From Seohaeicola saemankumensis (GTDB taxonomy: Bacteria; Pseudomonadota; Alphaproteobacteria; Rhodobacterales; Rhodobacteraceae), in NCBI RefSeq assembly GCF_020171285.1, contig NZ_JAIUZI010000008.1, positions 124,001-188,000 of the forward strand: DNA of 64,000 nucleotides. Direction: 5' to 3'. The translations under genes and the position numbers were made by a program. This document shows, piece by piece, positions 30,568 through 39,373 of the stretch; positions within the stretch are counted from its first letter, which is position 1; each line of letters starts with the position of its first letter. The notes below the pieces were generated by a model, which saw only the letters and a list, made by a program, of their open reading frames with translations, was not told the origin of the DNA and did no database searches.

Positions 30568-31515
30568 TTAACGCAAACCCGCACGGGCGGCGGCGCGGTC
30601 GATGGCGGCGGCGACATCCGGGGCGGCAACGTGTTGCGGCATGTGTCCGATTCCGGGCAGCGGGGTCAGCACCGCGCCGGGGATCTGCCGCGCCAGGTTC
30701 TCGGAATGCAGCGAGAAATTCACCGTGTCGTCGGCGGTGCCGTGGACGATCTCGGTCGGGACCGAAATCTCTCCATAGCGCGGCTGCAATTCGGTGATCT
30801 GGTCCAGCAGCTGCGCCCGCTGCATCGCGTTGGCCCGCAGCGAGGTGCGCCGCAGGGTCAGCCCGGCGCCGAAATGTTCGATATACCCCTCTGGCACCGC
30901 TTGCGGGGCAAAGACGCCGATCATCGCCTGTTCGACGCGGGTGTCGGTAACAAAGGCGGTCAGCATCGGCACCACCAGCGCGCTGCCCAGCGGCGAGGAG
31001 GTGACCCGGTAGAGCGGGTCCAGCGGCGTGGTCCACGGGTTCGAGGCGGCGGCGACCGGAACCAGCGCCAACAGGCTGTCGGGGTGATGCACCGCCCAGG
31101 CCAGCGCCACGGAGCCGCCATAGCTCTGGCCCATGACGATGGGCCGTTCGGCGCCCAGTTCGCCCGCCGCCCGCACCAGCAGGTCGGCCTGCTGGCGGAT
31201 GCTGGCGCCGGTCTGGTTGATGCGGTCGGTATAGCCCAGGCCGGGACGGTCGAAGATGATCACGCGGTAGCGGTCGGCCAGCAGCGGCGCCAGCCGAAAG
31301 GTCATGTCGCGGGTGTTGCCGCTGGAGCCGTGGATCAGCACCACGTCGGGGCCATTGCCCATCGTGACCGCGTGAACCTGGACGCCATCGATATCGAGGA
31401 TCTGCCCCTGCGGCGGATGCCTGCTAAGTGCCCTGGCTTCGTGCCGGGCTGCTCTCCACTGCACGAAGGCGGTGAAAACAACAGCTGCGGCAATGATATA
31501 CAGCGCGATTTTAAT
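30568..31515 (-). CDS. alpha/beta hydrolase with N-terminal membrane anchor and probable ATT start
   Basis: Alpha/beta hydrolase fold: oxyanion [10 protein letters not shown], nucleophile elbow [12 protein letters not shown] (Ser), acid in [10 protein letters not shown] and His in [10 protein letters not shown]. The first canonical start in frame is a GTG at 31464, which would leave the protein starting inside QWRAARHEA. Upstream the frame stays open and encodes [17 protein letters not shown], a good transmembrane anchor. At 31515 an ATT overlaps the end of metA and has GGAG 7 nt before it. I therefore annotate 315 residues from ATT. The substrate is unknown. It is translationally coupled to metA. 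Confidence 0.75.
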   Translation of the reverse strand: MKIALYIIAAAVVFTAFVQWRAARHEARALSRHPPQGQILDIDGVQVHAVTMGNGPDVVLIHGSSGNTRDMTFRLAPLLADRYRVIIFDRPGLGYTDRINQTGASIRQQADLLVRAAGELGAERPIVMGQSYGGSVALAWAVHHPDSLLALVPVAAASNPWTTPLDPLYRVTSSPLGSALVVPMLTAFVTDTRVEQAMIGVFAPQAVPEGYIEHFGAGLTLRRTSLRANAMQRAQLLDQITELQPRYGEISVPTEIVHGTADDTVNFSLHSENLARQIPGAVLTPLPGIGHMPQHVAAPDVAAAIDRAAARAGLR

Positions 31516-32428
31516 GCCCGATCTCCTGCATGTCGAAGGGGGTGCTCTGATAGATCTCGTTGATCCAGTTGCCGTAGAGCAGATGCGCGTGCGACCGCCA
31601 GCGGTTCATCGGCCGCCGGGTCGGGTCATCATCGGGATAGTAGTTGACCGGCACGTTGATCGCGGTGCCGGTCGACGCATCGCGGTCGTATTCCTGTTTT
31701 AGCGTGTCGCTGTCGTATTCGAAGTGGTTGAAGATATAAAGCGCGCGGTGCACCGGATCCTCGACCAGACAGGGGCCGACCTCGTCGCTGCCCAGCAGCG
31801 TGACCAGCTCGGGTACGGCGTCGATCTCGTATTGTTTCATCTCGGTCCAGCGGCTGACCGGGATCACGCAATCGTCCGAGAACCCGCGCAGGAACGGCGA
31901 GGCGGGCGCGAGGTTGCTGTGCCGGAAACAGCCGAACGCCTTGTGCGGCAGGATGTGTTTCGGCACCCCGTGAAAGTGGTTGATCATCGCCATGCCGCCC
32001 CAGCAGACACCAAAGGTGGAATGCACGTTGGTCTGGGTCCAGTCCATCACCTCGCGCAGCTCGTCCCAATAGGTAACCTCTTGGAACTCAAGGTGTTCTA
32101 TGGGCGCGCCGGTGATGATCAAACCGTCGAACTTCTCGTCCTTCACCTCCTGAAAGGGGTGGTAAAAGCTCTCCATGTGCTCGGCGGCGGTGTTGCGGGT
32201 CTGGTGTTCCGACATGCGGATCAGGGACAGGTCGATCTGCAGCGGGGTGGCGCCGATCAGCCGGGCGAACTGGTTCTCGGTCTGGATCTTTTTCGGCATC
32301 AGGTTCAGCAGCCCGATCTTCAGCGGGCGGATGTCCTGCCGCGCCGCCTGATCCTCGGACATGACCATGACGCCTTCGTTCGTGAGAACGTCAAAGGCGG
32401 GCAGGTCGGAGGGTATCTTGATGGGCAT
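31511..32428 (-). CDS. metA: homoserine O-acyltransferase MetA (predicted acetyltransferase)
   Basis: 305 residues. It acylates homoserine in methionine synthesis. The catalytic Cys is Cys142 in [13 protein letters not shown]; the catalytic His-Glu pair is expected around [16 protein letters not shown]. Residue 111 is Glu ([16 protein letters not shown]), the residue associated with acetyl-CoA use in this family, where succinyl-type enzymes have Gly. So the product is probably O-acetylhomoserine despite the usual succinyltransferase name. No SAM riboswitch is recognisable in the short upstream gap. The hydrolase gene overlaps its end. Confidence 0.93.
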   Translation of the reverse strand: MPIKIPSDLPAFDVLTNEGVMVMSEDQAARQDIRPLKIGLLNLMPKKIQTENQFARLIGATPLQIDLSLIRMSEHQTRNTAAEHMESFYHPFQEVKDEKFDGLIITGAPIEHLEFQEVTYWDELREVMDWTQTNVHSTFGVCWGGMAMINHFHGVPKHILPHKAFGCFRHSNLAPASPFLRGFSDDCVIPVSRWTEMKQYEIDAVPELVTLLGSDEVGPCLVEDPVHRALYIFNHFEYDSDTLKQEYDRDASTGTAINVPVNYYPDDDPTRRPMNRWRSHAHLLYGNWINEIYQSTPFDMQEIGH

Positions 32429-32476
32429 GGCGTGGGCCGTTTCCTGATTGCAAAATGGTCTGCTGAGATACGGGCT

Positions 32477-33340
32477 TTATCCCCGTTTCTCAAGTGTCTC
32501 GGCGATCAACCGGTCGAAATCGGCGGCGTCGCGCAGCGCGGCGACCTGATCGGCGGTCACCGTGATGCCCCAGTTTTCGGCCATCGATTGATACCGCGGC
32601 TGCCTGTGGGCCAGCGCCTGTGCATAGGTCCAGCGGATAAAGGCATCGGGGTTCACATCGCCTTCGAGGCAGTTGTTTTCGCTCAGATATCCATCCCACA
32701 TCCGGTTCAGGAACTCGGGCTGATAGGACATCGGCTTGGGCGCCTTGTCAAAGCGGCGGATCAGCTCGTCGGTATGGGCCGCGTCGCCCTTGATCCAGAC
32801 CATCAGCGTGGTCTTGGCCAGTTCGCTCAGCACCGGGTCGGCGGGGTTGTCGGGATCGACCCATTCACAGATCGACCCGCCGGTGTCGCAGATGAAATGC
32901 GGATAGCCATAGAGCCGTTCGGCCCGGTCGATGAAATATTCGGTATCCAGCAGCGCGTGGATCTCGGCCAGCCGGAACTGTTCCTGCCGGCGGCGGTATT
33001 CCTCGATCGGCAGGCCGCCGCGGGCCGGGTCGCCGGGTTTGCCCAGGTAGGCCGACACCGGGGTCAGGTTGGCAAAGCTGATGTTTGAGCCGATATAGAT
33101 CGAATCCGTCAGCAGCAGGTCGCGCAGGAACGGCACCTTCATCGCCTCGGCCTTGGCATTGTCGGTGATGTATTCGCCCATGTAGCGGGTGCCGATGCGG
33201 TAATCGATACTGTAATGAAACCAATCACCTGCAGAGCGCAGCATGTTGCTGACGTGGGTTTTGCCCAGCCCCGACATGCCAAAAAACAGCACCCGTTTGC
33301 GCGGGGCCTGCAACCAGTCCTGACCCGAGGTGTAAAGCAT
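32477..33340 (-). CDS. P-loop ATPase/kinase-like protein, function unknown
   Basis: 287 residues from the ATG at 33340 (a TTG at 33391 could extend it). The N-terminus has a Walker A motif VLFFGMSGLGKTHVSNML, followed by YSIDYRIGTRYMGEYI. A strand FICDTGGSICEWVD could be Walker B-like. The C-terminal half is Trp/Tyr-rich. This looks like a nucleoside-kinase-type P-loop fold. It lies upstream of metA on the same strand. I know no characterised homologue; function open. Confidence 0.75.
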   Translation of the reverse strand: MLYTSGQDWLQAPRKRVLFFGMSGLGKTHVSNMLRSAGDWFHYSIDYRIGTRYMGEYITDNAKAEAMKVPFLRDLLLTDSIYIGSNISFANLTPVSAYLGKPGDPARGGLPIEEYRRRQEQFRLAEIHALLDTEYFIDRAERLYGYPHFICDTGGSICEWVDPDNPADPVLSELAKTTLMVWIKGDAAHTDELIRRFDKAPKPMSYQPEFLNRMWDGYLSENNCLEGDVNPDAFIRWTYAQALAHRQPRYQSMAENWGITVTADQVAALRDAADFDRLIAETLEKRG

Positions 33341-33395
33341 CAATTCGCCGTCCTTTTTCGCCTTGCTATCCAGCCGGGGCAGCGGGGTCAATTGT

Positions 33396-34289
33396 TCAGG
33401 CGCGGGGTCGGCGGTTCAGGATGATCAGCCCCAGCGCCAGCAGTGCGAAGCCGAGGTAGGCGCGCGGCGGCAGCGCCTCGTCCAGCACCAGCGCGCCCAG
33501 CGTGATCGCCACGGGCGGGATCAGCAGCGTCACCAGCATCAGGTTGCCGGACCCGGCCATCGCCAGCACGCGATAATAGAGCAGGTAGGCGCCGGCGGTC
33601 GCGATCAGCGCGTAATATCCAATTGCGACAACGGTTTGCGGTTGAAGCGCAAGCGTCGGGACCCCGTCGATCAGCAGCGTTGCGGGCAGCAGGACGAGGG
33701 TGGAGCCGGTCAGCATGCCGGCGGCGGCGACTTGTGGCGGCAGATGGCCCAGCCGGGCCCGCGCCCAGGCCGAGGCGCAGGCATAGCTGAGCGTGCCGGC
33801 CAGCACCGCCAGCTGCGCGGTTGATCGCAGGTCGAGGTTGCGAAACTGGTCCAGCCCGATCGCCGTGGCCACGCCCAGAAACCCAAGAGCAACACCCAAC
33901 CCCTTGTGAAACATCAGTTTTTCGTCCGCGAACGCCAGCGCGGCAACGATGACGCCAAAGACCGCCGTGGTGGCGTTCAGGATCGAGGTCAGCCCGGTTT
34001 CGATGTGCAGCTGGCCCCAGGCCATCAGGGCAAAGGGGATCACGTTGTTGAGCAGCCCCATCACCAGAAAGGCGGCCCAGCTGCGCGCGTCGCGCGGTAC
34101 CGGCAGGCGCAACAGCCAGATCACCAGCCACAACGCCAACATCGCCCAGAAGGTGCGGTGCAGCACGCTCGTCATCACCGGCACTTCGTCCAGGGCCACC
34201 CGGATCGACAGGAAGGAACCGCCCCAGATCAACCCCAGCAGGAGCAGCTCGCCCCAGGCGCGGGGGGATATGGTTTTTTGATCGGTCAT
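33396..34289 (-). CDS. DMT superfamily (EamA) transporter
   Basis: 297 residues with about ten hydrophobic segments and two EamA repeats. First repeat begins WGELLLLGLIWGGSFLSIRVAL; it ends near FADEKLMFHKGLGVALG, and the second repeat ends with LDEALPPRAYLGFALLALGL. EamA proteins are inner-membrane exporters or importers of metabolites; the substrate is unknown. I start at the ATG at 34289 (MTDQKTIS). A second, dissimilar EamA gene lies immediately upstream on the same strand. Confidence 0.9.
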   Translation of the reverse strand: MTDQKTISPRAWGELLLLGLIWGGSFLSIRVALDEVPVMTSVLHRTFWAMLALWLVIWLLRLPVPRDARSWAAFLVMGLLNNVIPFALMAWGQLHIETGLTSILNATTAVFGVIVAALAFADEKLMFHKGLGVALGFLGVATAIGLDQFRNLDLRSTAQLAVLAGTLSYACASAWARARLGHLPPQVAAAGMLTGSTLVLLPATLLIDGVPTLALQPQTVVAIGYYALIATAGAYLLYYRVLAMAGSGNLMLVTLLIPPVAITLGALVLDEALPPRAYLGFALLALGLIILNRRPRA

Positions 34290-34316
34290 GGGTGTATCCA
34301 AGCCGAAACGCGGTCC

Positions 34317-35186
34317 TCAGGCGACCCGGTTCTTGCGGTTTTCCGACAGGATATTCAGATAGTTACCGCCAAAGATAATGGCGGCGCCGATGAACACCCA
34401 GATATCGAGCGCCTCGTGGTAGAGGACCATGCCGACCACCGCGATGGTCGGCAGGCGGACAAAGTCGAACGGCACCACCACCGAGGCCGGCGCGATCCTG
34501 AGCGCGTTGGTGATGCAGAAGTGCGCGAGCAGGCCGGCGAGGCCGACGAGGATCAGCAAGGGGGTGGTTTGGGCGGTGGGAAGGGCGACGACACCATCGG
34601 CAAAGGAGGCCACCATGCCCAGCACCGCCTGCATCACCGTGAGCCAGAACATGATGCAGCCGACGCTGGCGAAACCTGTGAGTTTCTTGGTGGAAATTGT
34701 TGTTAACGCGAAGAAAAATGCCGCCAAGGCGGCGGCTATCACACCGATGCCGATCTCGGTCGCGCCGGGGCGTGCGACCACCATGATACCGGCAAAACCG
34801 ATCAGCGCGGCGAGCACGCGCACCGGGGTCAGACGCTCGCCCAGCAGGATCGGAGAGAGCACGATCACCCAGAGCGGCATGGTGAATTCCAGCGCAAAAA
34901 CCTGCGCCAGCGGGATCAGGGTGACGGCGTAGAACCACAGGTTCTGACCGGTGAAATGTACAATGTTTCTAATGGCATGCAGGCCAAATCGGTCGCGGTT
35001 GACCTGCGCCCAGCCGCCCGACCATGTGAGCACCGCCGAGACGATCAGCACGCCGACAAAGCTGCGGTACATCATGATTTCGAAGGTGTCATGCACCGCG
35101 CTCAGCTCGCGGCCGGCGACGGCCATCGAGGAAAACGAGGCGATGGCGCCGGTCATCCAGAGCGCGGCCTTGAGCGTGGTGGACAT
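34317..35186 (-). CDS. DMT superfamily (EamA) transporter, possibly CtrA-linked
   Basis: 289 residues, ten predicted membrane helices in two EamA repeats. The first ends near LAQVFALEFTMPLWVIVLSP and LLGERLTPVRVLAALIGFAG; the second includes PFDFVRLPTIAVVGMVLYHEA. It is of the RarD/YdcZ-like, S-adenosylmethionine-or-metabolite exporter type; substrate open. The ATG at 35186 gives MSTTLKAALWMTG. Its upstream region has a perfect CtrA box and two copies of CCGTTTTGTAC. Confidence 0.9.
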   Translation of the reverse strand: MSTTLKAALWMTGAIASFSSMAVAGRELSAVHDTFEIMMYRSFVGVLIVSAVLTWSGGWAQVNRDRFGLHAIRNIVHFTGQNLWFYAVTLIPLAQVFALEFTMPLWVIVLSPILLGERLTPVRVLAALIGFAGIMVVARPGATEIGIGVIAAALAAFFFALTTISTKKLTGFASVGCIMFWLTVMQAVLGMVASFADGVVALPTAQTTPLLILVGLAGLLAHFCITNALRIAPASVVVPFDFVRLPTIAVVGMVLYHEALDIWVFIGAAIIFGGNYLNILSENRKNRVA

Positions 35187-35264
35187 GGTGAGATCCCGAG
35201 AATGCAACCCGCGCATGAGGGGCAAAGCGGGGCGGAGGGTCAAGGCGAAAAGCTGGCGTTCCGT

Positions 35265-35307
35265 CCGTTTTGTACGCCACCCGAAACCCGGTTTTGCCGT
35301 TTTGTAC
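35265..35307. repeat. direct repeat CCGTTTTGTAC (two copies)
   Basis: Identical 11-mers at 35265-35275 and 35297-35307, 32 bp (three helical turns) apart, upstream of the EamA gene starting at 35186. The second continues into the palindrome TTTGTACAAA. The phasing suggests a regulator-binding pair. Confidence 0.45.
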
Positions 35308-35327
35308 AAACTTGGAAGGGGCGGATT

Positions 35328-35342
35328 TTAAGCCGGTGTTAA
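35328..35342. promoter_or_regulatory. perfect CtrA box (TTAA-N7-TTAA)
   Basis: TTAA (35328-35331), seven bases, TTAA (35339-35342), an exact match to the CtrA consensus. It lies between the monooxygenase stop and the EamA transporter start (35186), about 140 bp upstream of the latter. Confidence 0.55.
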
Positions 35343-35352
35343 GACTTGTGGC

Positions 35353-35640
35353 TTAATCGTCGAGTCCCGTGACCACGTAGTCGCGCGGGATGCCGGCGCT
35401 GATCCGGCCCCAGTCGGACCCGGCCGCGCGGGTCTGGTGGGCGCGGAAGGCGGCGGCGTCGGTGAAGCGTTCGGCGACGTCAAAGCGGCCGGGAATGGAG
35501 GTGCTTTCGACGACGTCGAAGCTGAGGCAGCCGGGTTCGGCGCGGGTGGCGCGGATGTGGTCGGGCAGGGCCGCGCGGATGTCGTCCAGCCGGTCGGGCG
35601 GGACCATGATGTGGCCGGTGAGGGTGACCAGGTGCGTCAT
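35353..35640 (-). CDS. antibiotic biosynthesis monooxygenase (ABM) domain protein
   Basis: 95 residues, the full length of a dimeric alpha/beta-barrel ABM protein. VTLTGHIMVPPDRLDDIRAALPDHI, GCLSFDVVES and DVAERFTDAAAFRAHQ are the expected strands and helix. Related proteins are quinol monooxygenases or heme-degrading enzymes; the substrate is unknown. The ATG overlaps the stop of a 30-codon ORF (ATGA). Confidence 0.85.
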   Translation of the reverse strand: MTHLVTLTGHIMVPPDRLDDIRAALPDHIRATRAEPGCLSFDVVESTSIPGRFDVAERFTDAAAFRAHQTRAAGSDWGRISAGIPRDYVVTGLDD

Positions 35641-35729
35641 GACGCGGCGCCGGAGCCGAGGGGCATGAAAGGAGTTGTGTTTCGAAGAACAAGGCGTTCG
35701 CCCTGTTGATGGGGTTGCAGGTGTCGCAT
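35637..35729 (-). CDS. 30-residue ORF translationally coupled to the ABM gene
   Basis: A 30-codon ORF (start MRHLQPHQQGERL, end PFMPLGSGAAS) with a strong GGAGG site 4 nt before its ATG. Its stop overlaps the start of the ABM gene as ATGA. The ABM ATG has no good ribosome site of its own, so ribosomes finishing this ORF probably feed it. The peptide is polar and basic with no membrane helix. It could be a leader peptide or a small protein; no family recognised. Confidence 0.4.
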   Translation of the reverse strand: MRHLQPHQQGERLVLRNTTPFMPLGSGAAS

Positions 35730-36086
35730 CAGACCTCCGGGAGCAGGAACCGGTTTGCATGGGTATGGGCCAGTTGTGAACGCGGAACGCGCCTTGGTCC
35801 ACCACGTTGCACCGACGATGTAAGTCCTGCGTTGCCCGCAAAGGGGCGGCTGGTGGTCAGGTGGTTCAACAGGCCGGGCGTATAGAGCGCGCGGCAGCGG
35901 CCGGTTCCGGGAGATTTCCGCAGTGGCGACATTACCGGCACATAGGGCCTGATGGCGGTCGCACGGCCGCCCCGGTGCGAGCGCGTTTCGACAACTCGGA
36001 CCCGTGTTGGAGCGAGACCGGCACGGACATTCATGTCCGTCTTGCCGGCCCCAAGAGGCCGTGGCAGGCGGAAAGCGCTGCCAGCC
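35730..36086. other. gene-poor gap between guaA and the ABM gene
   Basis: About 360 bp in which I see no convincing gene; open frames on both strands are Arg-rich and lack family features. The one strong structure is the hairpin at 36018-36048. Confidence 0.5.
36018..36048 (-). terminator. strong hairpin 3' of guaA
   Basis: CCGGCA plus CGGACAT (36018-36030) pair with ATGTCCG plus TGCCGG (36033-36048), with a 2-nt loop and a 3-nt bulge, 39 bp after the guaA stop on the minus strand. No T tract follows, so it may be a transcript-end protector, not an intrinsic terminator. Confidence 0.5.
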
Positions 36087-37649
36087 TTATTCCCACTCGA
36101 TGGTGCCCGGCGGTTTCGAGGTGATGTCGTAGGTCACCCGGTTGATGCCCTGCACCTCGTTGATGATCCTTGTGGCGGTTTCGCCGAGGAACTCGTGGCT
36201 GAAGGGGTAATAATCGGCGGTCATGCCGTCCACCGAGGTCACCGCGCGCAGGGCGCAGGCGAAATCATAGGTGCGCCCATCGCCCATCACGCCGACGGTG
36301 CGGACCGGCAGGATGGCGACAAAGGCCTGCCAGATCTCGTCATAAAGCCCGTGCTTGCGGATCTGGTCGATATAGACCGCGTCGGCCTTGCGCAGGATGT
36401 CGAGCTTTTCGCGGGTGATCTCGCCGGGGCAGCGGATGGCGAGACCGGGACCGGGGAAGGGGTGGCGGCCGATGAACGACGCCGGCAGGCCCAGCTCGTG
36501 ACCCAGCGCGCGGACCTCGTCCTTGAACAGCTCGCGCAGCGGTTCGACCAGTTTCAGGCCCATTTTCTCGGGCAGGCCGCCGACATTGTGGTGCGATTTG
36601 ATGGTGACCGAAGGACCGCCCGAGAAGCTGACCGATTCGATGACATCGGGGTAAAGCGTGCCCTGGGCCAGGAATTTCGCGCCGCCGACTTCGCCTGCGT
36701 GTTTCTGGAACACGTCGATGAAGAGCTTGCCGATGGTCTTGCGCTTGGTCTCGGGGTCCGATTCGCCTTCGAGCGCGGAGAGGAACAGCTCCTGCTCGTC
36801 GGCATGGATCAGCGGCATGTTGTAGTGGTCGCGGAACATGGTGACCACTTCTTCGGCCTCGCCCTGCCGCAGCAGCCCGTGATCGACAAAGACGCAGGTG
36901 AGCTGATCGCCGATCGCCTCGTGGATCAGCACGGCGGCGACGGAGGAATCGACGCCGCCCGAGAGGCCGCAGATCACCTTGGCGTCGCCGACCTGTTCGC
37001 GGATCTTGCGAATCGCCTCTTCGCGGTAGGCGCCCATGGTCCAGTCGCCGGTAAAGCCCGCCAGGCGCACGAAGTTCTCGTAGAGCGTCTTGCCGTTGGG
37101 GGTGTGGTGCACCTCGGGGTGGAACTGGACCGCAAAGAAGTTGCGGTCGAGATCGGCGGTGATGGCAAAGGGCGCGTTGGGCGAGGTACCGTAGACTTGG
37201 AACCCCGGCGCGATGGCGCTGACGTGGTCGCCGTGGCTCATCCAGACCTGTTCGCGCTCTTCCATGAACCAGCCGAACAGCAGGTCGATCCGGTCATCCG
37301 ACGGGGTGACATAGGCGCGGCCGAATTCGGCGGTGCCGTGGCCGCGTTCGACCTTGCCGCCCAGCATGTGCATCATCACCTGCTGGCCATAACAGATGCC
37401 CAGCACCGGCACGCCGAGGGTGAATACCGATTCGGGCGGGCGGGGCGAGCCGTCGTCGATGACGGAGGCGGGGCCGCCCGAGAGAATCACCGCCCGGGGC
37501 GCGAAGTCGCGCAGGAAGGCGTCCGACACCTTTTGATAGGGGTGGATTTCGCAATAGACGTTCAGCTCGCGCAGGCGACGGGCGATCAGCTGGGTGACCT
37601 GGCTGCCGAAGTCGATGATAAGAAGGCGGTCGTGGGATGTCTGGCTCAT
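36087..37649 (-). CDS. guaA: GMP synthase (glutamine-hydrolysing) GuaA
   Basis: 520 residues, converts XMP to GMP. The N-terminal glutamine amidotransferase domain has [19 protein letters not shown] and the catalytic Cys in [13 protein letters not shown]. The ATP pyrophosphatase domain has the PP-loop [16 protein letters not shown]. The C-terminal dimerisation domain has [21 protein letters not shown] and the invariant end [12 protein letters not shown]. It is a single-gene unit divergent from the mttB homologue. Confidence 0.98.
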   Translation of the reverse strand: MSQTSHDRLLIIDFGSQVTQLIARRLRELNVYCEIHPYQKVSDAFLRDFAPRAVILSGGPASVIDDGSPRPPESVFTLGVPVLGICYGQQVMMHMLGGKVERGHGTAEFGRAYVTPSDDRIDLLFGWFMEEREQVWMSHGDHVSAIAPGFQVYGTSPNAPFAITADLDRNFFAVQFHPEVHHTPNGKTLYENFVRLAGFTGDWTMGAYREEAIRKIREQVGDAKVICGLSGGVDSSVAAVLIHEAIGDQLTCVFVDHGLLRQGEAEEVVTMFRDHYNMPLIHADEQELFLSALEGESDPETKRKTIGKLFIDVFQKHAGEVGGAKFLAQGTLYPDVIESVSFSGGPSVTIKSHHNVGGLPEKMGLKLVEPLRELFKDEVRALGHELGLPASFIGRHPFPGPGLAIRCPGEITREKLDILRKADAVYIDQIRKHGLYDEIWQAFVAILPVRTVGVMGDGRTYDFACALRAVTSVDGMTADYYPFSHEFLGETATRIINEVQGINRVTYDITSKPPGTIEWE

Positions 37650-37805
37650 GCCTCAGGCTCTTAGGACGGGGGCCGGGCGCTGGCAAGAGCGTGCCGCAGC
37701 GCGCGATGTCGCTTTTCCCCCTCATGCGCCGCAAATCTGACCGGATGCGGCCCGCCAGTGTTATAACAGAGGCGCAGGCATTCCGATCTGACAGGGGACC
37801 CATTC

Positions 37806-39362
37806 ATGTCTGAGGCAGACACTCAAGGTAGGGCGCGGGGCAGAACCCGTGGTGGCGGCGGCGCGGCGCGCCGGGCCGAGCGCACCGCGGTGCGGATCGA
37901 AACCGCGCGCTATATCGAGCGCAACATCCCCAACTTCGAGATCCTGACGGCGGAGGCGCTGGAGATCATCGAGACCAATGCCGAGACCATTCTGGCCGAG
38001 ATCGGGGTGAATTTCGTCAACAACCCCGGCGCGCTGGCGCTGTGGCGCGAGGCGGGGGCCGAGGTGGACGGCGAGCGGGTGCGAATCCCGCGCGGGCTGG
38101 CGCGGCAGCTCTGCGCGACGGCGCCGTCGTCTTATACGCAGCACGCGCGCAACCCCGACAAATCGGTGGTGATCGGCGGCAAGACGTTGGTCTGTGCGCC
38201 GGTTTACGGCCCGCCGTTTGTGCGCGATGCGGCCGGTGGGCGGCGCTATGCCACGATGGAGGATTTCCGCAACTTCGTGAAGCTGGGGTATATGTCCAAG
38301 TGGCTGCACCATTCCGGCGGCACGGTGTGCGAGCCGACGGATGTGCCGGTGAACAAGCGGCATCTGGACATGCTGCACGCGCATATGACGCTGTCGGACA
38401 AGCCGTTCATGGGGTCGGTGACCGACCCCAGCCGGGCGCAGGATTCGGTCGAGATGTGCGAGATCCTGTTCGGCAAGGAGTTCGTGCAGGACAACACGGT
38501 GATGACCTCGCTGATCAACATCAACTCGCCGATGACCTTTGACGACGTGATGATGGGCGCGCTGGAGGTTTACGCGCGCAACAACCAGGCCTGTATCGTG
38601 TCGCCGTTTATCGTCGGCGGGGCGATGGCGCCGGTATCGGTGGCGGGCACGCTGACGCAGGTTCTGGCCGAGGTGCTGGCCGGGATCGCCTATAGCCAGC
38701 TGGTGCGGCCCGGGGCGCCGGTGATCTTTGGCGCCTTTGTGACCTCGATCGACATGAACTCGGGTGCGCCGACATTCGGCACGCCGGAGGCGAGCCAGAT
38801 CCTTTATGGGGCCGGGCAGCTGGCGCGGCGGATGAACCTGCCGTTCAGGTCGGGCGGGGGCTTGTGCGCCTCGAAGCTGCCGGATGCGCAGGCGGCTTAT
38901 GAAAGCGCGCATACTCTGAACGCAGCGCTGCTGGGGGGTGTGAACTTCATGCTGCACGCCTGTGGCTGGCTGGAAGGCGGGCTGGTGTCGTCGTTCGAGA
39001 AATTCGTGATCGATGCCGACCAGCTGGGCGTGTTGCACAAGATGGCCGCCGGTGTGCCGGTGGATGCCGAGGCGCAGGCGATGGATGCGATTGCCGAGGT
39101 CGGGCCCGGCGGGCATTACCTGGGCTGCGGCCATACCCAGCGCAATTTCAAGGATGCGTTCTGGCGGACCGATGTGCTGGATTACAAGCCGTTCGAGACC
39201 TGGGAGGAAGACGGCGCGCAGGACACGCAGGCGCTGGCCTCGGCGCGGGTGGCGAAGCTGCTGTCGCAATACCAGCAGCCGGGTCTGGATCCGGCCATCG
39301 CGGGGGCGCTGGCCGAATATATCGCGCAGAAGAAGGCCTCGATGCCCGACGCCTTCATGTAA
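37806..39362 (+). CDS. MttB-family methyltransferase, non-pyrrolysine type
   Basis: 518 residues of the trimethylamine methyltransferase superfamily (COG5598), a TIM barrel that moves methyl groups from quaternary amines to a corrinoid protein. Family blocks: IPNFEILTAEALEIIETNAETIL, INSPMTFDDVMMGALEVYA, RPGAPVIFGAFVTSIDMNSG and GCGHTQRNFKDAFWRTDVLD. The reading frame runs through without an internal TAG, so it lacks pyrrolysine. Characterised non-Pyl members demethylate glycine betaine and similar compounds. No corrinoid partner or MtbA-like gene is adjacent. GGGGA precedes the ATG. Confidence 0.92.
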   Translation: MSEADTQGRARGRTRGGGGAARRAERTAVRIETARYIERNIPNFEILTAEALEIIETNAETILAEIGVNFVNNPGALALWREAGAEVDGERVRIPRGLARQLCATAPSSYTQHARNPDKSVVIGGKTLVCAPVYGPPFVRDAAGGRRYATMEDFRNFVKLGYMSKWLHHSGGTVCEPTDVPVNKRHLDMLHAHMTLSDKPFMGSVTDPSRAQDSVEMCEILFGKEFVQDNTVMTSLININSPMTFDDVMMGALEVYARNNQACIVSPFIVGGAMAPVSVAGTLTQVLAEVLAGIAYSQLVRPGAPVIFGAFVTSIDMNSGAPTFGTPEASQILYGAGQLARRMNLPFRSGGGLCASKLPDAQAAYESAHTLNAALLGGVNFMLHACGWLEGGLVSSFEKFVIDADQLGVLHKMAAGVPVDAEAQAMDAIAEVGPGGHYLGCGHTQRNFKDAFWRTDVLDYKPFETWEEDGAQDTQALASARVAKLLSQYQQPGLDPAIAGALAEYIAQKKASMPDAFM

Positions 39363-39373
39363 GGGTTACGCCG

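Noticed and set aside
30559..30572. TTAA pair near the hydrolase stop as a CtrA box
   Set aside because: The spacer is five bases, and it overlaps a gene end.
32429..32476. SAM-II riboswitch before metA
   Set aside because: The gap is only 48 bp and lacks the conserved SAM-II sequence.
35729..36034. 101-codon minus-strand ORF ending just before the 30-codon ORF (TGATG)
   Set aside because: Arg-rich composition typical of non-coding high-GC frames, no ribosome site or family feature; it crosses the strong hairpin.
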